Positions 60,438 through 64,000 of a DNA stretch of 64,000 nucleotides are shown piece after piece. The notes under the pieces are model-generated. The model was not told where the DNA came from, did not search any database, and saw only the letters and a program-made list of their open reading frames with translations. This DNA is from Methylobacterium radiotolerans JCM 2831. Its GTDB lineage: Bacteria; Pseudomonadota; Alphaproteobacteria; Rhizobiales; Beijerinckiaceae. The DNA is taken from NCBI RefSeq assembly GCF_000019725.1, contig NC_010505.1:1786001-1850000 (forward strand), in the 5' to 3' direction. The position numbers were made by a program, and so were the translations under genes. Position 1 is the stretch's first letter. Each line of letters opens with the position of its first letter.

Positions 60438-62603
60438 ATGACCTCCCGCATCCCGAACTTCGCCGAAATCCCGCTCGCCGGCGAATCACTCGCGATCGCG
60501 GCCCCGGCGCTCGGCGAGCCGTGGATGACGCCGGAGGGCATCCCGGTGAAGGGCCGCTACGGGCCGGAGGACCGGGAGGGCATCGAGTTCCTCGACACCT
60601 ATCCGGGTCTCGCGCCGTTCCTGCGCGGCCCCTACCCGACCATGTACGTCACCCAGCCCTGGACGATCCGGCAGTACGCCGGCTTCTCCACGGCCGAGGA
60701 TTCGAACGCCTTCTACCGCCGCAACCTCGCGGCCGGGCAGAAGGGCCTGTCGGTGGCCTTCGACCTCGCCACCCACCGCGGCTACGATTCCGACCATCCC
60801 CGCGTCTCGGGCGATGTCGGCATGGCGGGCGTGGCGATCGACTCGATCTACGACATGCGCACGCTGTTCTCCGGCATCCCGCTGGACGAGATGACCGTGT
60901 CGATGACGATGAACGGCGCCGTGCTGCCGATCCTCGCCCTCTACATCGTCGCCGCCGAGGAGCAGGGCGTGCCGCCGCAGAAGCTCGCGGGCACGATCCA
61001 GAACGACATCCTCAAGGAGTTCATGGTCCGCAACACCTACATCTATCCCCCCAAGGGGTCGATGCGGATCATCTCGGATATCTTCGCCTACACGTCGAAG
61101 AACATGCCGAAATTCAATTCGATCTCGATCTCCGGCTACCACATGCAGGAGGCCGGGGCGACGAACGACCTGGAGCTCGCCTACACGCTGGCCGACGGCG
61201 TCGAGTACATCAAGGCCGGGCTGGCGGCCGGGCTGACCATCGACCAGTTCGCCCCGCGCCTGTCGTTCTTCTGGGCGATCTCGACCAACTTCTTCATGGA
61301 GGTCGCCAAGATGCGGGCCGCGCGCCTGATCTGGGCGAAGCTCGTGAAGGGCTTCGATCCGAAGTCGGAGAAGTCGCTCGCCCTGCGCACCCACTCGCAG
61401 ACGTCGGGCTGGTCGCTCACCGCCCAGGACGTGTTCAACAACGTCACCCGCACCAACATCGAGGCGATGGCGGCGACGCAGGGCGGCACGCAGTCGCTCC
61501 ACACCAACGCGCTCGACGAGGCGCTGGCGCTGCCGACCGACTTCTCGGCCCGGATCGCCCGCAACACCCAGCTGTTCCTCCAGCAGGAGAGCGGCACCAC
61601 CCGGATCGTCGATCCCTGGGGCGGCTCCTACTACGTGGAGAAGCTCACCGCCGACATGGTCGCCCGGGCCTGGGAGCACATCCGCGAGGTCGACGGGCTC
61701 GGCGGCATGGCCAAGGCGATCGAGGCCGGCATCCCGAAGCTGCGCATCGAGGAGGCCGCCGCGCGGGCGCAGGCGCGGATCGATTCCGGCCGCCAGACTA
61801 TCGTGGGCGTGAACAAGTTCCGGGCCGACGACGAGATGGCGATCGAGCTGCTGCGGGTCGACAACGGCAACGTCCGCCGGCTCCAGATCGACAAGCTCAA
61901 GCGCCTGCGCGCCGAGCGCGACGAGGCGACGGTCGCGGACCGGCTCGACGCGCTCACGAAGGCCGCCGACGGCGCCGGCAACCTGCTGGAACTCGCCGTC
62001 GAGGCGGCCCGCGCCAAGGCGACGGTGGGCGAGATTTCCGAGGCCCTGGAGAAGGCCTGGGGCCGGCACCGCGCCGAGATCCGCTCGATCTCCGGCGTCT
62101 ACAAGCGCGAGGTGGGGGGCATGTCGCCTGTGGTCGAGGAAGTCCGGGCGCTGGTCGAGGCGTTCGAGGAGAATGACGGCCGCCGGCCGCGCATCCTGGT
62201 CGCCAAGATGGGCCAGGACGGGCACGACCGCGGCCAGAAGGTGATCGCCTCGGCCTTCGCGGATCTCGGCTTCGACGTGGATATCGGGCCGCTCTTCGCC
62301 ACGCCGGCGGAGGCCGCCCGCCAAGCGGTGGAGAACGACGTCCACATCGTCGGCGTCTCGTCGCTGGCGGCCGGCCACCTGACCCTGGTGCCGGAGCTGA
62401 AGGCGGCGCTCACCGAGCAGGGCCGCGACGACGTGATGATCGCCATCGGCGGCGTCATCCCGCCGGGCGACTACGAGGCGCTGACGGCGGCCGGCGCGGC
62501 GGCGATCTTCCCGCCCGGCACGGTGATCGCCGAGGCGGCCGCCAAGCTGATCCGCGCGCTGAACGAGCGGCTGGGCTACGCGGCCCGGCAGGCGGCGGAG
62601 TAG
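60438..62603 (+). CDS. methylmalonyl-CoA mutase
   Basis: The 721-residue single-chain enzyme has an N-terminal TIM barrel ([57 protein letters not shown]) and a C-terminal B12-binding domain with the DxHxxG motif at Asp594-His596-Gly599 ([20 protein letters not shown]). It converts methylmalonyl-CoA to succinyl-CoA with adenosylcobalamin. Methylobacterium needs this step (mcmA) for the ethylmalonyl-CoA pathway. It has its own promoter after the cyo operon. Confidence 0.96.
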   Translation: MTSRIPNFAEIPLAGESLAIAAPALGEPWMTPEGIPVKGRYGPEDREGIEFLDTYPGLAPFLRGPYPTMYVTQPWTIRQYAGFSTAEDSNAFYRRNLAAGQKGLSVAFDLATHRGYDSDHPRVSGDVGMAGVAIDSIYDMRTLFSGIPLDEMTVSMTMNGAVLPILALYIVAAEEQGVPPQKLAGTIQNDILKEFMVRNTYIYPPKGSMRIISDIFAYTSKNMPKFNSISISGYHMQEAGATNDLELAYTLADGVEYIKAGLAAGLTIDQFAPRLSFFWAISTNFFMEVAKMRAARLIWAKLVKGFDPKSEKSLALRTHSQTSGWSLTAQDVFNNVTRTNIEAMAATQGGTQSLHTNALDEALALPTDFSARIARNTQLFLQQESGTTRIVDPWGGSYYVEKLTADMVARAWEHIREVDGLGGMAKAIEAGIPKLRIEEAAARAQARIDSGRQTIVGVNKFRADDEMAIELLRVDNGNVRRLQIDKLKRLRAERDEATVADRLDALTKAADGAGNLLELAVEAARAKATVGEISEALEKAWGRHRAEIRSISGVYKREVGGMSPVVEEVRALVEAFEENDGRRPRILVAKMGQDGHDRGQKVIASAFADLGFDVDIGPLFATPAEAARQAVENDVHIVGVSSLAAGHLTLVPELKAALTEQGRDDVMIAIGGVIPPGDYEALTAAGAAAIFPPGTVIAEAAAKLIRALNERLGYAARQAAE

Positions 62604-62683
62604 GGCGAGCCTCCCGCGGTGGCCGGGCTTGGCCGCCCCGATCCTTCCCGCCCCCGCCCTCAACCGGAGATGCCGGAGCGCAG

Positions 62684-62707
62684 CGGAGGCCTCGAAGGAG
62701 GCCTCCG
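62684..62707. terminator. intergenic hairpin between convergent genes
   Basis: A 10-bp perfect inverted repeat (CGGAGGCCTC / GAGGCCTCCG) with a GAAG loop lies 80 bases after the mutase stop and about 100 bases after the hydrolase stop on the other strand. It could serve as a shared end for both. There is no T tract. Confidence 0.5.
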
Positions 62708-62808
62708 GCCAGTCGCGCGATCCCTGACCCCTCCTCGGAGGCTCCCTGGCGCGGGCACCGCAGAATGAGGCGGTGGCATGGGATCGGCCGGCCCCGGGGA
62801 TGGGGCGC

Positions 62809-63930
62809 TCAGTTCAGCGCCTGCGGGTCCGCCTCCGTGAGGAACGCCCCGACGGCGTGGAGGAACTGCATGCGGTTCTTCTCCATCATCACCGTGTGGG
62901 TGCCCTCCCCCAGCTCGACGAAGCGCTTGTAGGGGGCGTGGGTGAGCTTGGTGAAGTACTCCTGCGCCTGATAGCTCGGCAGGTCGGCGTCCCACTCGGC
63001 GTGGATGATCAGCACCGGCACGCGGATCTCGCCCGGGTCGTAGAGCGGCTTGCCGGCCGCCCAGTAGGCGTCCTTGTCGGCGACCGTGCCGTTCGGCGCG
63101 CGCAGGACCGGCGGCGACCGCTTCGCGCCGGCCGCGTCGGTCGCGAAGGTCGCGTCGGCCCACTGGTCGAACCAGCCCGCCGGGATCAGGTCGGCCTTCT
63201 TGTCCTCGGGCACCCCGGTCAGCCAGCGGGCCCGGGCGCTGTCCCGGCTGACGGTGCGGTAGGCACCCACCTTGCCGCCGCCGCCGATCAGGCCCGGCGT
63301 GCGCGCGAGCCATTGCGGCGCGTAGAGGACGAGACGGTTGACGCTGTCGTTGTGGGTGCTGGTGTAGAGCCCCATGGTGGAGGTCCCCCAGGACCAGCCC
63401 ATCAGGTCGATCTTCTCGACGCTGCGCCGCTTCTTGATGAAGTCGACGACCTGTCCCACGACCTTGGCGGCGTCGGGCGTGCGCATCAGCGGCGGGTTGT
63501 CGTCCGGCGGCGCGTCCATGGCGGCCGGGCGCCCGGACAGGCCGTAGCCGGGCAGGTCCACGCAGTAGACGTCGAAGCCGAGGCCCGCGAGGTAGTCCAT
63601 GGCCGACATCCCGCCGAGGGGCAGGTCGAACGCCGTGGAGGACGGGTAGGTCGAGCCGTGCACGTAGAGCAGGATCCGGTCGCCCGGGAACGTGTCGGTG
63701 CCGGCCGGGCGCTTGTTGCGCACGTAGATGTCGACGCCGGGCTCGCTCCAGGGCAGGCGGAACTCCTCCGTCGCCAGCCGGCCCGGCGGGGCGGCCGCCC
63801 GCGCCGGCGTCGCCGCGACCGCCGCACCGACGGCGAGGGCTCCGACCAGATGGCGCCGGGCCAGGCCCCGGGGCGGATCCTTGCCCGGGGGCGCCCGGTT
63901 CGGATCTGTCTGCGCGCGTCTGTCCGCCAT
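62809..63930 (-). CDS. exported alpha/beta hydrolase
   Basis: The 373-residue protein begins with a twin-arginine-like signal (ARRHLVGALAVGAAVAATPARAAA) and has an alpha/beta-hydrolase fold. The oxyanion-side motif is LLYVHGSTYPSS, the nucleophile elbow GWSWG, the acid in HAEWDADLP and the base His in GEGTHTVMM. It is probably periplasmic. The substrate is unknown; esters or lactones are possible. The ATG at 63930 has GGAGGAAA just upstream. Confidence 0.85.
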   Translation of the reverse strand: MADRRAQTDPNRAPPGKDPPRGLARRHLVGALAVGAAVAATPARAAAPPGRLATEEFRLPWSEPGVDIYVRNKRPAGTDTFPGDRILLYVHGSTYPSSTAFDLPLGGMSAMDYLAGLGFDVYCVDLPGYGLSGRPAAMDAPPDDNPPLMRTPDAAKVVGQVVDFIKKRRSVEKIDLMGWSWGTSTMGLYTSTHNDSVNRLVLYAPQWLARTPGLIGGGGKVGAYRTVSRDSARARWLTGVPEDKKADLIPAGWFDQWADATFATDAAGAKRSPPVLRAPNGTVADKDAYWAAGKPLYDPGEIRVPVLIIHAEWDADLPSYQAQEYFTKLTHAPYKRFVELGEGTHTVMMEKNRMQFLHAVGAFLTEADPQALN

Positions 63931-64000
63931 GGTTTCCTCCGGCCCGCCTTGTCTGGCGGCTCCGGTCATTCAACCCACGGGTGTCGACCGGTGCAACGCC

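Overview
The window looks like a chromosomal segment of a GC-rich alphaproteobacterium of the order Hyphomicrobiales, most likely Methylobacterium or a close relative. The evidence is the rhizobial-type flagellar gene order (flgB-flgC-fliE-flgG-flgA-flgI-motE-flgH-fliL-fliP), the response regulator FtcR, the flagellin regulators FlaF and FlbT, MotC and MotE, a DUF1217 protein beside flgF, and a methylmalonyl-CoA mutase of the type used in the ethylmalonyl-CoA pathway. The genus is an inference; the order is well supported.

Positions 1-38,900 hold a nearly complete flagellar locus. On the minus strand, reading downward: a block with DUF1217, flgF, fliI, flgE, flgK, flgL, flaF, flbT, flgD, fliQ, flhA, fliR, a fliJ-like gene, the flgJ rod-binding gene, a flgN-like gene and a FliL-like membrane protein; then ftcR; then flgB to fliP; then one flagellin gene with a clear terminator; then fliF, fliH, motB, motC, fliK and a lytic transglycosylase. 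On the plus strand, motA, fliM, an unassigned membrane coiled-coil gene, fliN, fliG and flhB form a third operon. Many neighbours overlap by 4 bp, so translation is probably coupled. A heparinase II/III-like gene (16,522-19,191) interrupts the locus. No fliO, fliD, fliS, visNR or chemotaxis genes were seen here.

Positions 39,170-46,800 are metabolic: malate synthase G with a divergent LysR regulator, a degenerate REP-like repeat, a class II aldolase family protein, a small secreted protein, an amidase and an atypical SDR protein. Positions 47,000-50,040 hold a tandem pair of coiled-coil genes behind a strong CtrA-type box, a degenerate PilZ-like gene, a small membrane protein, a decayed PH-like pseudogene, an intact tRNA-Val(GAC) and the 5' half of a second tRNA-Val(GAC).

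Positions 50,330-53,560 encode an unassigned protein and a large two-domain GT2 glycosyltransferase. An MFS transporter follows, then a cytochrome bo3 ubiquinol oxidase operon (cyoABCD with SURF1), then methylmalonyl-CoA mutase, and on the minus strand an exported alpha/beta hydrolase.

I found no CRISPR array, insertion sequence or clear genomic island. The least explained items are a perfect 46-bp palindrome at 537-582, the CtrA-box coiled-coil pair, the heparinase-like gene inside the flagellar locus, and the broken tRNA-Val.
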